Both the position numbers and the translations under genes were made by a program. From contig NZ_SPUM01000094.1 of NCBI RefSeq assembly GCF_004614195.1, positions 1 to 64,000 of the forward strand: 64,000 bases of DNA, read 5' to 3'. This DNA is from Massilia horti. Lineage in GTDB: Bacteria > Pseudomonadota > Gammaproteobacteria > Burkholderiales > Burkholderiaceae_D. A model generated the notes under the pieces. The model had not been told where the DNA came from, ran no database searches, and saw only the letters and a program-made list of their open reading frames with translations. Of this stretch, positions 1 through 7,650 are shown piece after piece (position 1 is the stretch's first letter; the number at the start of each line of letters is the position of its first letter).

Positions 1-50
1 ATGTTTCGGCGAGGCATAGTCACGCCTTCGACATGCGGTTGATTCACGTT

Positions 51-81
51 ACGAAAACCCACACTTACCGGTGACAACGCC
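51..81. repeat. Right end of a modular repeat element (left part outside window)
   Basis: Read in reverse complement, this stretch begins GGCGTTGTCACCGGTAAG and continues into GTGTGGG. It is nearly identical to the terminal box at 11486 and similar to those at 51003 and 57883. The rest of the element would lie to the left of the window or is degraded. Bases 1-136 hold no gene that I can support. Confidence 0.55.
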
Positions 82-136
82 TTTTGATTCGACCTCTGAG
101 ACTGCGGCCGCTACCTGGACCGAGGCGGCGGGCCAA

Positions 137-1996
137 TCATTCAGCCACCCGCCGTCCGCTGCCAGCCCCGGCGACCACCTTGCGGAAGAACGCAACCAGC
201 GCAGGGACGTGGTTATCGAAGCAGAACTGGCAACGCTGGTCCCACATGCGCGCTCGCAATCGCCCCATGTTGTCGTGGTCGTGCAACTTGGCGCCCAGTT
301 CCTCGATGCTGTCGTAAAACACGCCGATCCCCAGGCGTCGCGCCAGCGCCTGGGTGGCTACCACCGCCCCGTCGTTCGTGCGCTGAATCAAGGGCAGGCC
401 GGCCATGGCCAGCGTGGCGATGCGCGCGGGGTAGTTCAGGTCGTCCCAGTTGGCGCGCCGGATCTCGCCGCCGTTTTCGCTGGCAAAGGCGTGCAGCCAG
501 CCGGCATCGTAACGCGAAAACTCCGCCACCCAGCGGTCCTGGTCGACGTGCGCGTGCAGGTGCAGGTGGCGCGGCGCCAGGGTGCGGCACTTGGCGATCC
601 ATTCGCGCCATTGGCCATGTGTGAAGTCGCCGTAAAAATGCAGGTGCACGCCCTGCCCCGCCAGCTCGGCCATCGTGTGCGGATGCAGGCCGATCGGCCG
701 TCCCGGCACTACCGTATGCACTTCGCCTTCGGTGCTCGACAGCAGCGGCGAGCGCCGCGTGTCGAACCAGTCGCGTTTGGGTAAGTCGCCGTCGAGCACG
801 TGGCAGGGCCGCGAGCGTGACAGTCCGGGCACCACGGTATCGAACCAGTCGCGCATTTCGGGGCTGCTGAAGATGTGCCCGTCGGAGTAACGGAACAGGT
901 CAACCAGCTGCGGCCAGCTGCCTTTTTCAATGCAGATGAATGGCCCTTCCTTGAAATGCCAGACGAAGGGGATGCCGGGCGTGGCCACCAGGACTTCATG
1001 CGCAAACGGCACCGCCTGCCAGTTGAGCAAGGCATAGATCAGGTCCGGCTGCACGCGCATGACTGCTTCGCGCCAGTTGTCGTACGGCAGGTCTTCGACA
1101 TGGCCGAACGGCAGCGGCCCGACCGTGTTGAACCAGTATGGCTGGCGTGTCCACAGGCCGTACAGCGCGTGCCCCTGCTCTTCCAGCGCCAGCACGCGGT
1201 CGGCGTTGTAGGCCAGTTCGCCGACCAGCAGGATCTTCAGGCCGTCCTCGGCAAGCGGCGCGTGCGGCCGTTTGCGCGGTGCGCGGTACTGGCCGGGCTC
1301 GTCGATCGCATTGCCGACCGAGGTGTGGAAGCGCAGCGGCTGGATCACGCGGTAATGCTGGCGGAACGGGTTGATGCCACCGACAGGCTCTTGCATCAGC
1401 TTGTGGCGCTGGTGCGGATGGTCGACCCATTCGCAGGTGACGACGCCGCTCTCCACCACACTGCCCCGGGCGCGCAGGCGCCCCCAGAACAGGCGCTCCA
1501 GGTCGTCGGACTCGAGTTCGTCGCGCTCGGTCCATCGGTCTGGGGTGCGCCGGTGCATGCATTGCGCAAGCTGCAGCCAGCCGCCGGGGATCTGGCCGGG
1601 GGCGCTGCGGTTGTAGTGATGGCGCACGCCGGAGCACGCCAGCACCGCCTGGGACGCGCGTTCGAGGCAGGCGGCCAGCAGCGCGAGGTGGTCGCGGTAA
1701 AAGACGTCATCGCTGGGCAGGTAGGCCACCAACGGTGCGTGGGTCTGCGCCAGCCCGACATTGAGCGCCGCGCCGAGCCCGCTGTTCCTCGCCAGCCGCA
1801 CATAGCGCAAGCGCGAGTCTGCCAGCCACGGCGCCACTGCCTCCAGGGTGTGGTCGAGCGAGCCGTCGTCGATGACCACCGCCTCCCAGTCGACCAGGCT
1901 CTGGGCGAACAGGCTGTGGAGCGCACGGCGGATGAAGTGCGCTTGCTCGAAGGTGGGGATCAGTACGCTGACGCGCGGAACGCTCGTTGAGGCCAT
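137..1996 (-). CDS. Two-domain glycosyltransferase (GT2 N-terminus, GT1/GT4-like C-terminus)
   Basis: This 619-residue protein probably transfers sugars from nucleotide-sugar donors onto a surface glycan or a glycoprotein; the acceptor is unknown. The N-terminal ~220 residues are a family-2 glycosyltransferase. They open with a VSVLIPTFEQ strand, followed by DDGSLDHT and by SDDV, which is the DxD-like metal/nucleotide site. From about residue 255 a second Rossmann-like unit begins (LKILLVGELAYNADRVLALE) and runs through a GT1/GT4-like second half ending near residue 600. No signal peptide or membrane segment is visible, so it is probably cytoplasmic. The start lies 3 nt after the stop of the PRPP synthetase gene, so the two are almost certainly co-transcribed with pncB. 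The metabolic link to NAD salvage is unexplained. Confidence 0.8.
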   Translation of the reverse strand: MASTSVPRVSVLIPTFEQAHFIRRALHSLFAQSLVDWEAVVIDDGSLDHTLEAVAPWLADSRLRYVRLARNSGLGAALNVGLAQTHAPLVAYLPSDDVFYRDHLALLAACLERASQAVLACSGVRHHYNRSAPGQIPGGWLQLAQCMHRRTPDRWTERDELESDDLERLFWGRLRARGSVVESGVVTCEWVDHPHQRHKLMQEPVGGINPFRQHYRVIQPLRFHTSVGNAIDEPGQYRAPRKRPHAPLAEDGLKILLVGELAYNADRVLALEEQGHALYGLWTRQPYWFNTVGPLPFGHVEDLPYDNWREAVMRVQPDLIYALLNWQAVPFAHEVLVATPGIPFVWHFKEGPFICIEKGSWPQLVDLFRYSDGHIFSSPEMRDWFDTVVPGLSRSRPCHVLDGDLPKRDWFDTRRSPLLSSTEGEVHTVVPGRPIGLHPHTMAELAGQGVHLHFYGDFTHGQWREWIAKCRTLAPRHLHLHAHVDQDRWVAEFSRYDAGWLHAFASENGGEIRRANWDDLNYPARIATLAMAGLPLIQRTNDGAVVATQALARRLGIGVFYDSIEELGAKLHDHDNMGRLRARMWDQRCQFCFDNHVPALVAFFRKVVAGAGSGRRVAE

Positions 1997-1999
1997 GGC

Positions 2000-2995
2000 T
2001 CACCATGCCACCAGGTCGGACACCGATCCGTCTTCGTGCATGCGCCTGATCGCCTGGGCGAACAGCGGAGCACAGCTCACCACGGACAGCCGCGGCGGCA
2101 GGCTTTGCCCCGGCCGCCACGGCCCGCCGCTGTCCGTGACCACGATCGCGTCGATGCCAGCGTTGCCCAGCAGTTCGGCCGCACCCGGCTGGAACAGTGC
2201 GTGGCTGGCCGCTGCGTACACCTTGCTGGCGCCCTGCTGGCGGCACAGGCGTGCGGCGCGCGCGGTGGTCTGGCCGCTGCTGATCAGGTCGTCATAAATG
2301 ATGACGGTCTTGCCGCGGACGTCCCCGACCAGCAGCTCGCCGCTGAGCGTGTCGGCCCTGCGATACTTTTCGCAGTAGGCCATGCCGACCTGCGCGTTCA
2401 GGCGAGCCGCGAGGCATTTGCGGAACAGGTTGGCCCGCTTGACTCCTCCCGAGTCGGGCGACACGGCGACCACCTCGGTACCCTGCACCAGCGGCGCGAA
2501 GTGGCCGGCGAACAGTTGGCAGGCATCCAGGTGGTCGGTGCGGCAGCGAAACGCATTCTGGAATGCGCTGACATTGTGCACGTCGAGAGTCAGCACCGTA
2601 TCCGTTCCCGCCGCCTCGAACATGGCCGCCACGTAGCGCAGGGTGACCGGATCGCGCGGGTTGGTCCTGGTGTCCTTGCGCGCATAGGCCAGGTACGGCA
2701 GCACCGCCGTGATCCGGCCGGCGGCGGCATCGCGCAGTGCGCCGACGAAGAACAGCAGCCGGCACAGCTTGTCGTTGACGCTTTGGGTGCCGTCCCCATG
2801 CAGGGACTGCAGCACGTAGACGTCCCGCCCGCGCACATTGGCCAGCGGCCGCGCCTTGTGTTCGCCGTCCTCGAACTCGCGCTCCTCATGCGGGCTCAAG
2901 GCCTGCCCGAGTGCGCTCGATACTTCGTCTCCGAACACCCGGCTGGTGTTGAGCGCGAAAAGCTGCAGTGGCGCCTGGGACATGGTGAGACTCAT
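2000..2995 (-). CDS. prs: Ribose-phosphate pyrophosphokinase (PRPP synthetase) paralogue
   Basis: The product (331 residues) should make PRPP from ribose-5-phosphate and ATP. Family hallmarks are visible: FEDGEH near residue 41, AGRITAVLPYLAYARKD (the ATP-binding flexible-loop region), LTLDVHN, and the PRPP-binding loop VIIYDDLISSGQT near residue 228. It departs from housekeeping Prs: the usual RQDRR is ARKDTRT, and the pyrophosphate loop has SPDSGG. It is therefore probably a dedicated paralogue rather than the main enzyme. It lies 73 nt downstream of pncB, whose reaction consumes PRPP, and 3 nt upstream of the glycosyltransferase, in one leftward operon. Local PRPP supply for nicotinate salvage is a reasonable inference. 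Confidence 0.87.
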   Translation of the reverse strand: MSLTMSQAPLQLFALNTSRVFGDEVSSALGQALSPHEEREFEDGEHKARPLANVRGRDVYVLQSLHGDGTQSVNDKLCRLLFFVGALRDAAAGRITAVLPYLAYARKDTRTNPRDPVTLRYVAAMFEAAGTDTVLTLDVHNVSAFQNAFRCRTDHLDACQLFAGHFAPLVQGTEVVAVSPDSGGVKRANLFRKCLAARLNAQVGMAYCEKYRRADTLSGELLVGDVRGKTVIIYDDLISSGQTTARAARLCRQQGASKVYAAASHALFQPGAAELLGNAGIDAIVVTDSGGPWRPGQSLPPRLSVVSCAPLFAQAIRRMHEDGSVSDLVAW

Positions 2996-3068
2996 GGGCT
3001 TGGCAATTCGGCGGTGTGGAGACGAGCACCAGAATAGAAGCCGCGGCGGCTCGCGCGCTTGCGCGAGA

Positions 3069-4409
3069 TCAGGCGTGCATCAGCCGTTGCCGCACTTCGA
3101 CCTGCTGGCCCAGCGCCTGCAGCTCCGGTGAAATCGTCACCGGGTACGGCTGCGCCGGGGCGAGCGCGCGCAGTGGCGCGGGCAACCGCTCGAGCTGCAG
3201 GCGTACCCGTTCGCGCAGCGTGGCCAGCGGCTCGGGAGCCGCCAGAGGCCGGCCGGCGCGCATCACCGGCACCAGCAAGGGCGTGCCCGCGTCCTGTTCG
3301 CCCTCCAGCGCCAGGCAATCGGTCGCGATCTCGCCACGTAAACCGTCGCGCCGGAATACCTGCTTGGCCCCTGGCCAGGTTGCCTTGCCGGTGGAAAGTT
3401 TCGACACCGGCCGCCCCGCATAATCGACCAGTTTGTAGGCGCAATCGAGAAACGGCGCGTCGGCCGACGTGTTCATGCGGGTGCCGATGCCGTAGCCCTG
3501 GATCGGGGCGCGCGCCTGCTCCAGCGCCTGGACCTGGTATTCGTCCAGGTTGCTGCTGGCGAAAATGGCGATCTCGCGGCAACCGGCGCCATCGAGAATA
3601 GCGCGTACTTCCCGCGCGTAGTCGGCCAGGTCGCCGCTGTCGATGCGCACCCCCTCGAACCGGAGCCCGTCCTGTCCAGCCAGGCGCGCGACGAGCCGGG
3701 CGGCAGCCTGCACGTCATAGGTGTCGATCAGCAGCGTGGTACGCCCGGGAAAGGTACGCGCATAGGCCGCGAACGCCTCGGCCTCGTTCTGGTGCGCCTG
3801 TACGAACGAGTGCGCCATCGTGCCGAACAGCGGAATACCGAAGCGCACACCGGCGGCCACGGTGGCGCTGCCGTCGAACCCGGCGAGGTAGCTGGCCCGC
3901 GCCGACAGCAGGGCCGCCTCGGCGCCATGCGCCCGGCGCATGCCGAAATCGACCAGTTGCTTGCCGCGCGCAGCCAGCACCGAGCGCACGGCCTTGGAGG
4001 CGATCATGGTCTGGAACTGCAGCAGGTTGATCACGCGGCTCTCGACCAGTTGGGCCTCGCGCAGCGGCGCGCGCACGCGCAGCAGCGGCTCGCCGGGGAA
4101 CATGATCGTGCCCTCGGGCACGGCGTCGACATCGCCGCCGAAGCGCAGATCGCGCAGCGACTCCAGGAAGCCGGCATCGAAGCGGCCCAGCGCCTGGAGC
4201 GATCCGATGTCCTCGGGGGAGAACGCGAGCGTTTGCAGGTATTCGAGCACCTGCTCGAGGCCGGCGGCAACCAGGAAATTGCGGGACTGCGGCAGTGAAC
4301 GCACGAAAAATTCGAATACCGCCGGCTCGTTCATGCCGCTACGGTAATACGATTGGAGCATGGTCAGTTCGTACAAGTCGGTCAGCAGCACCGACGCGGC
4401 TGTGTCCAT
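3069..4409 (-). CDS. pncB: Nicotinate phosphoribosyltransferase
   Basis: This enzyme converts nicotinate and PRPP to nicotinate mononucleotide in the Preiss-Handler NAD salvage pathway, in the cytoplasm. The protein has 446 residues, a normal length. It begins MDTAASVLLTDLYELTMLQS, the typical NAPRTase N-terminus, followed by FGMRRAHGAEA and FGTMAHSFVQAH, which surround the active site, and by GVRIDSGDLADY. The open frame extends upstream to 4667, but that extension overlaps pncA and has no family similarity. The ATG at 4409 follows a purine-rich GGGGGTGC stretch. It is the first gene of a leftward operon with prs and a glycosyltransferase, and it diverges from pncA across a 111-nt gap. Confidence 0.92.
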   Translation of the reverse strand: MDTAASVLLTDLYELTMLQSYYRSGMNEPAVFEFFVRSLPQSRNFLVAAGLEQVLEYLQTLAFSPEDIGSLQALGRFDAGFLESLRDLRFGGDVDAVPEGTIMFPGEPLLRVRAPLREAQLVESRVINLLQFQTMIASKAVRSVLAARGKQLVDFGMRRAHGAEAALLSARASYLAGFDGSATVAAGVRFGIPLFGTMAHSFVQAHQNEAEAFAAYARTFPGRTTLLIDTYDVQAAARLVARLAGQDGLRFEGVRIDSGDLADYAREVRAILDGAGCREIAIFASSNLDEYQVQALEQARAPIQGYGIGTRMNTSADAPFLDCAYKLVDYAGRPVSKLSTGKATWPGAKQVFRRDGLRGEIATDCLALEGEQDAGTPLLVPVMRAGRPLAAPEPLATLRERVRLQLERLPAPLRALAPAQPYPVTISPELQALGQQVEVRQRLMHA

Positions 4410-4520
4410 CGCACCCCCGGGGTCCGTATGCCCCGCTAGCGTACGAAGGCAGTCGCTCGGGTGTTTGAGGCCGCGCAAACAGGCGCGCAAACCATGGGCT
4501 GTTGCGAGTGTCGAAGACGC

Positions 4521-5177
4521 ATGCGACAAATTGCCTTGACCCGCGGCGACGCGCTGCTGGTCGTCGACATCCAGAACGATTTCCTGCCCGGCGGCAGCGT
4601 GGCCGTGCCGGAAGGCGACCACGTGATTGCACCGGCCGACCAGCTGATCCGGCTCTATCACGAGCACGGCTTTCCGCTATTCTTTACGCGTTGCTGGCAT
4701 CCGCCCGGTCACTGTTCGTTCCAGGAACGCGGTGGACCGTGGGCGCCGCATTGCATCGCCCACACGCATGGCGCGGCGTTTCCGGATGCGCTGCAGGTGC
4801 CGGAAGACGCGGCGATCATCTCGAAGGCGACCGGGCGCGACGAGGACGCGTACTCGGGCTTTCGCGGCACTGCGCTCGCGGAACAGCTGCGCGCGCACGG
4901 CGTGCAGCGGCTCGCCGTGCTGGGCCTGGCCACCGATTTTTGCGTCCTCAATACCGTCAGCGATGCGCTCGCCACCGGTTTTCGCGTGATGGTGGTGCAA
5001 GACGCGGTGCGCGCGGTGGATGCCAACCCGGGCGACGGCGAGCGCGCGCTCGCCCTGATGGCAGAGCGTGGCGCGCTGCTGGTGCACAGCCGGCCGGCGT
5101 CGCTGCTCAACGAGGCGGCGCTGGTCGACCCAGCCGGCGTCGAATCCCAGGACAAGCTGCTCGATCCGCCCGAATGA
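4521..5177 (+). CDS. pncA: Nicotinamidase (isochorismatase-like hydrolase)
   Basis: The product (218 residues) should hydrolyse nicotinamide to nicotinate, feeding the divergently encoded PncB. The catalytic Asp is in VVDIQNDF, the Lys in IISKATGRDEDAYSGF and the nucleophilic Cys in LATDFCVLNT, as in the Asp-Lys-Cys triad of the family. The metal-site segment reads FTRCWHPPGHCSF. Both histidines are present, but the Asp of the usual DWHP is Cys (codon TGC). The start at 4521 gives the canonical N-terminus MRQIALTRGDALLVVD; the open frame runs further upstream to 4461 without family similarity. I infer nicotinamidase rather than another isochorismatase-like enzyme from its pairing with pncB. 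Confidence 0.9.
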   Translation: MRQIALTRGDALLVVDIQNDFLPGGSVAVPEGDHVIAPADQLIRLYHEHGFPLFFTRCWHPPGHCSFQERGGPWAPHCIAHTHGAAFPDALQVPEDAAIISKATGRDEDAYSGFRGTALAEQLRAHGVQRLAVLGLATDFCVLNTVSDALATGFRVMVVQDAVRAVDANPGDGERALALMAERGALLVHSRPASLLNEAALVDPAGVESQDKLLDPPE

Positions 5178-5356
5178 ATCGGCGGCGGGTCCGCTCGTCC
5201 GGCCGTTGTTCGCTTCACTGCCAACGCGGGAGCCCGATGCGCCACGCGCGCCACAGCACAAGAACCCACAGCGCAAGCAACCGGGCACCTGCACTGAGCA
5301 CAATCGATGCCGCGCCGTCGCCGCGGCATGCGGCGCCCGGCCGGCATCCGTACGGC

Positions 5357-5809
5357 TTATTGAATCTGCAGCTTGCTGCCGCCCGCCGGGGCCCGCTTGG
5401 GCAGGGTCAGCTCCAGCACCCCGTCGTTATATTTGGCCTGGGCCTTGGTGTCATCGACCTCCTGTTCAAGCATGATGGTACGGCTCATCTGGCCGTAGTA
5501 CAGCTCGCTGCGCAGCAGCCGGTTGCCTTCTTTCTGTTCTTGCTCGCGCTTGGTTTCGGCGGTGATCGACACGCGATTGCCGCGCACGTCGACCTTGATG
5601 TCATCCTTCTTCACCCCGGGAATTTCGGCCCGGACCGTGTACGTCTGGTCGTTCTCCGTCACCTCCACGTTGATCATCGGCTCGGACTGCTGCAGCTCGC
5701 GCAGCATGCCGCGCGGGGTCAGCTCCCGGAAGAGCTCGTCGATTGTGCGCAGGGGATTCAACCGCGAGATATCGCCGAACGGTTCGAAGCGCGTTAGGTT
5801 GCTCGCCAT
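5357..5809 (-). CDS. Small heat-shock protein, Hsp20/alpha-crystallin family
   Basis: This is an ATP-independent holdase chaperone of 150 residues that binds unfolding proteins in the cytoplasm. The alpha-crystallin domain runs from about residue 45 to 140. It starts near PMINVEVTENDQTYTV, continues with IPGVKKDDIKVDVRGN, and ends with the conserved GVLELTLPK segment. The start at 5809 is chosen because GAGGAG sits 8-9 nt upstream; a TTG in the same frame at 5824 is less likely. It is divergent from the universal stress protein gene. The gap 5178-5356 downstream, between this gene and pncA, holds nothing I recognise. Confidence 0.92.
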   Translation of the reverse strand: MASNLTRFEPFGDISRLNPLRTIDELFRELTPRGMLRELQQSEPMINVEVTENDQTYTVRAEIPGVKKDDIKVDVRGNRVSITAETKREQEQKEGNRLLRSELYYGQMSRTIMLEQEVDDTKAQAKYNDGVLELTLPKRAPAGGSKLQIQ

Positions 5810-5978
5810 CGTATTTCTCCTCAAGTCAGCAAAATTGCATGTGGCGCGGCCCAGTGGACTGCGCTTTTTTTGGACCGTGCTTGGCCGTGCTTGCTCCGGG
5901 GGACAATTTGAGGTGCATCAAAGACCCCAGGAGTGCTGGCGCACAGACTGGATACCGATTCCGAGGAGCGCTCCCACC

Positions 5979-6473
5979 ATGTACAAGAGCATTCTGGTGC
6001 CGACCGACGGCTCCGAACTGTCGGAACAGGCGGCCGCGGCCGCCATCGACTTCGCCCGCCTGTGCGGGTCGGAGATCATCGCGTTCTCGGTGGCCGAGCC
6101 CTATCCGCAGGTGCCAGCGGCGGAAGCCGCGATGGTGATCGATCCCGGCCTCGAAACGCGCACGCTGATGGAATTGGCCCGGCAGAATGTCGAGCAGGTC
6201 GCGGCCGCAGCGCGCGCCGCCGGGGTGCCGGTGCGTACCGAGATCGCGCTGTCGGTCGTGCCGTACCAGGAAATCATCGCCGCGGCCAGCAAGTACAACT
6301 GCGACCTGATCTTCATGGCATCCCACGGCCGGCGCGGCCTGTCCCGTCTGCTGGCCGGCAGCGTGACCCAGAACGTGCTGGCCTATTCGTCGATCCCGGT
6401 CATGGTGCTGCGGCCTGGCGACGCCAAGCGCCTCGAGCGCCACCCGCCCGGCGCCGAGGCTGCCGTGACCTGA
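5979..6473 (+). CDS. Universal stress protein (UspA family)
   Basis: The product is a 164-residue single-domain USP, a nucleotide-binding stress protein of the cytoplasm. It begins MYKSILVPTDGSELSEQA and ends with the nucleotide-binding segment MASHGRRGLSRLLAGS, then IPVMVLRPGD. The first glycine of the G2xG9xGS motif is Ala, which is common in the family. The frame is open far upstream, but the ATG at 5979 is the first giving a normal N-terminus, with GAGGAG about 12 nt before it. The next gene starts 3 nt after the stop, so they form a transcriptional unit. Confidence 0.9.
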   Translation: MYKSILVPTDGSELSEQAAAAAIDFARLCGSEIIAFSVAEPYPQVPAAEAAMVIDPGLETRTLMELARQNVEQVAAAARAAGVPVRTEIALSVVPYQEIIAAASKYNCDLIFMASHGRRGLSRLLAGSVTQNVLAYSSIPVMVLRPGDAKRLERHPPGAEAAVT

Positions 6474-6475
6474 TA

Positions 6476-7510
6476 ATGGCACCGGTGCGATTCCTCCGCG
6501 CGGCCGAACCCGGCCTCGACGCCAAGGTCGCGTTCCTGCGCCATCCGTCCAGCTACCCCGAAGCCACCTACCGGGTCGAAGCACTGGAAACCCACATGTC
6601 GTGGGTGTTCCTGCTCGACGACGTCGTCTACAAGCTCAAGAAGCCGGTCTGCTACGAGTTGCAGGATTTCCGCTCGGTGTCCGCACGCCTGCATTTTTGC
6701 CAGGAAGAGCTGCGCCTGAACCTGCGCCTGGCGCCGCACGTGTACCTGGGCCTGGTGCCGCTGACGGTCGAGCGCCACCACCTGGCGCTGGCCGGCAAGG
6801 GCCGCGTGGTCGACTGGCTGGTCCGGATGTGGCGCCTGCCCGCCGAGCAGATGCTCGACTACGCGATCATGAACCGCAGGCTGCGCGACGGTGACGTGAT
6901 GCGCCTGGTCGAGCGGCTTGTCGCGTTCTACCTGGCGCTCGCGCCCGAGCCAGTGAGCGCCGAGCGTTACCGCGACCGCTTCCTGGGCCAGCTCACGGCC
7001 AGTTCGCGCGAGCTGTCGCAGGGCCGCGAAGATTTGCCCGAAGCACACGTGCAGGCGCTGTGCGAGGCCCAGCTCGCGGCCCTGCGCGCGCTGGGGCCGC
7101 TGCTCGACGAACGTGCGCGCACCGGCCGCATCGTCGAGGGACATGGCGACCTGCGCCCCGAACATGTCTATCTCGGCACGCCGCTCGCGGTCATCGACTG
7201 CCTCGAGTTCGCGCGCGAGCTGCGCGTGGCGGACATGGCCGATGAACTGGCCTTCCTCGCACTCGAATGCGAGCGCCTGGGCGCCGCCGAGGCTGGCGAT
7301 GCGATCCTGCGCAGCTACCGTCTGCTGTCGGGTGACGACCCGCCGGCGCCGCTGCTGCATTTTTATCAGAGCTGCCGCGCCAGCACGCGTGCGGTGATCG
7401 CGACGCGCCATCTGCTCGATAGTAAGTTCCGCCATTCGCCGCATTGGATTCGAAGGGCCTGTCATTACCTGGAATTGGCGGAGGAGCATATCGCCTGCGC
7501 CTGTGCTTGA
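6476..7510 (+). CDS. COG2187-type aminoglycoside-phosphotransferase-like protein
   Basis: This 344-residue protein resembles the COG2187 group, which has a protein-kinase/APH-like fold; its substrate is unknown. Visible segments are ETHMSWVFLLDDVVYKLKKP (N-terminal lobe with a KLKK lysine), RLAPHVYLGLVPL, the catalytic-loop-like GHGDLRPEHVYL near residue 223, and IDCLEFARELRVADMADEL (metal-binding Asp). It lacks the C-terminal P-loop kinase domain present in the paralogue encoded on the other strand at 7644-9212. It follows the USP gene by 2 nt and ends just before a palindromic repeat. A role in stress-linked phosphorylation is inferred only from its neighbours. Confidence 0.8.
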   Translation: MAPVRFLRAAEPGLDAKVAFLRHPSSYPEATYRVEALETHMSWVFLLDDVVYKLKKPVCYELQDFRSVSARLHFCQEELRLNLRLAPHVYLGLVPLTVERHHLALAGKGRVVDWLVRMWRLPAEQMLDYAIMNRRLRDGDVMRLVERLVAFYLALAPEPVSAERYRDRFLGQLTASSRELSQGREDLPEAHVQALCEAQLAALRALGPLLDERARTGRIVEGHGDLRPEHVYLGTPLAVIDCLEFARELRVADMADELAFLALECERLGAAEAGDAILRSYRLLSGDDPPAPLLHFYQSCRASTRAVIATRHLLDSKFRHSPHWIRRACHYLELAEEHIACACA

Positions 7511-7516
7511 TCGCGG

Positions 7517-7650
7517 CGTAGGGTGCGCACCTGTGCGCACGCTGTACGGTTGCGGCTAGTTTGCGTTCGCCTGCGCACGCGGCGCGTTGTATGCAAAGGA
7601 GCCAACGATATTCAACCGTACCGCGTGCGCACAGGTGCGCACCCTACGAC
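7517..7650. repeat. Palindromic repeat, core type A, between convergent genes
   Basis: The left end reads GTAGGGTGCGCACCTGTGCG and the right end is its inverted copy; ~70 nt of unique sequence lies between. The same ends occur at 18549 and 57904. The element sits between two convergent genes and could act as a bidirectional terminator. The final CTA of the right arm, read on the minus strand, is the TAG stop codon of the gene at 7644. Confidence 0.85.

Noticed and set aside
4410-4667. N-terminal extension of pncB
   Set aside because: It overlaps the pncA start and shows no NAPRTase similarity; the ATG at 4409 gives the canonical N-terminus.
7440-7470. TTGGATTCGAAGG resembling a tRNA T-loop
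   Set aside because: It lies within the conserved 3' part of a coding gene and no cloverleaf can be drawn around it.
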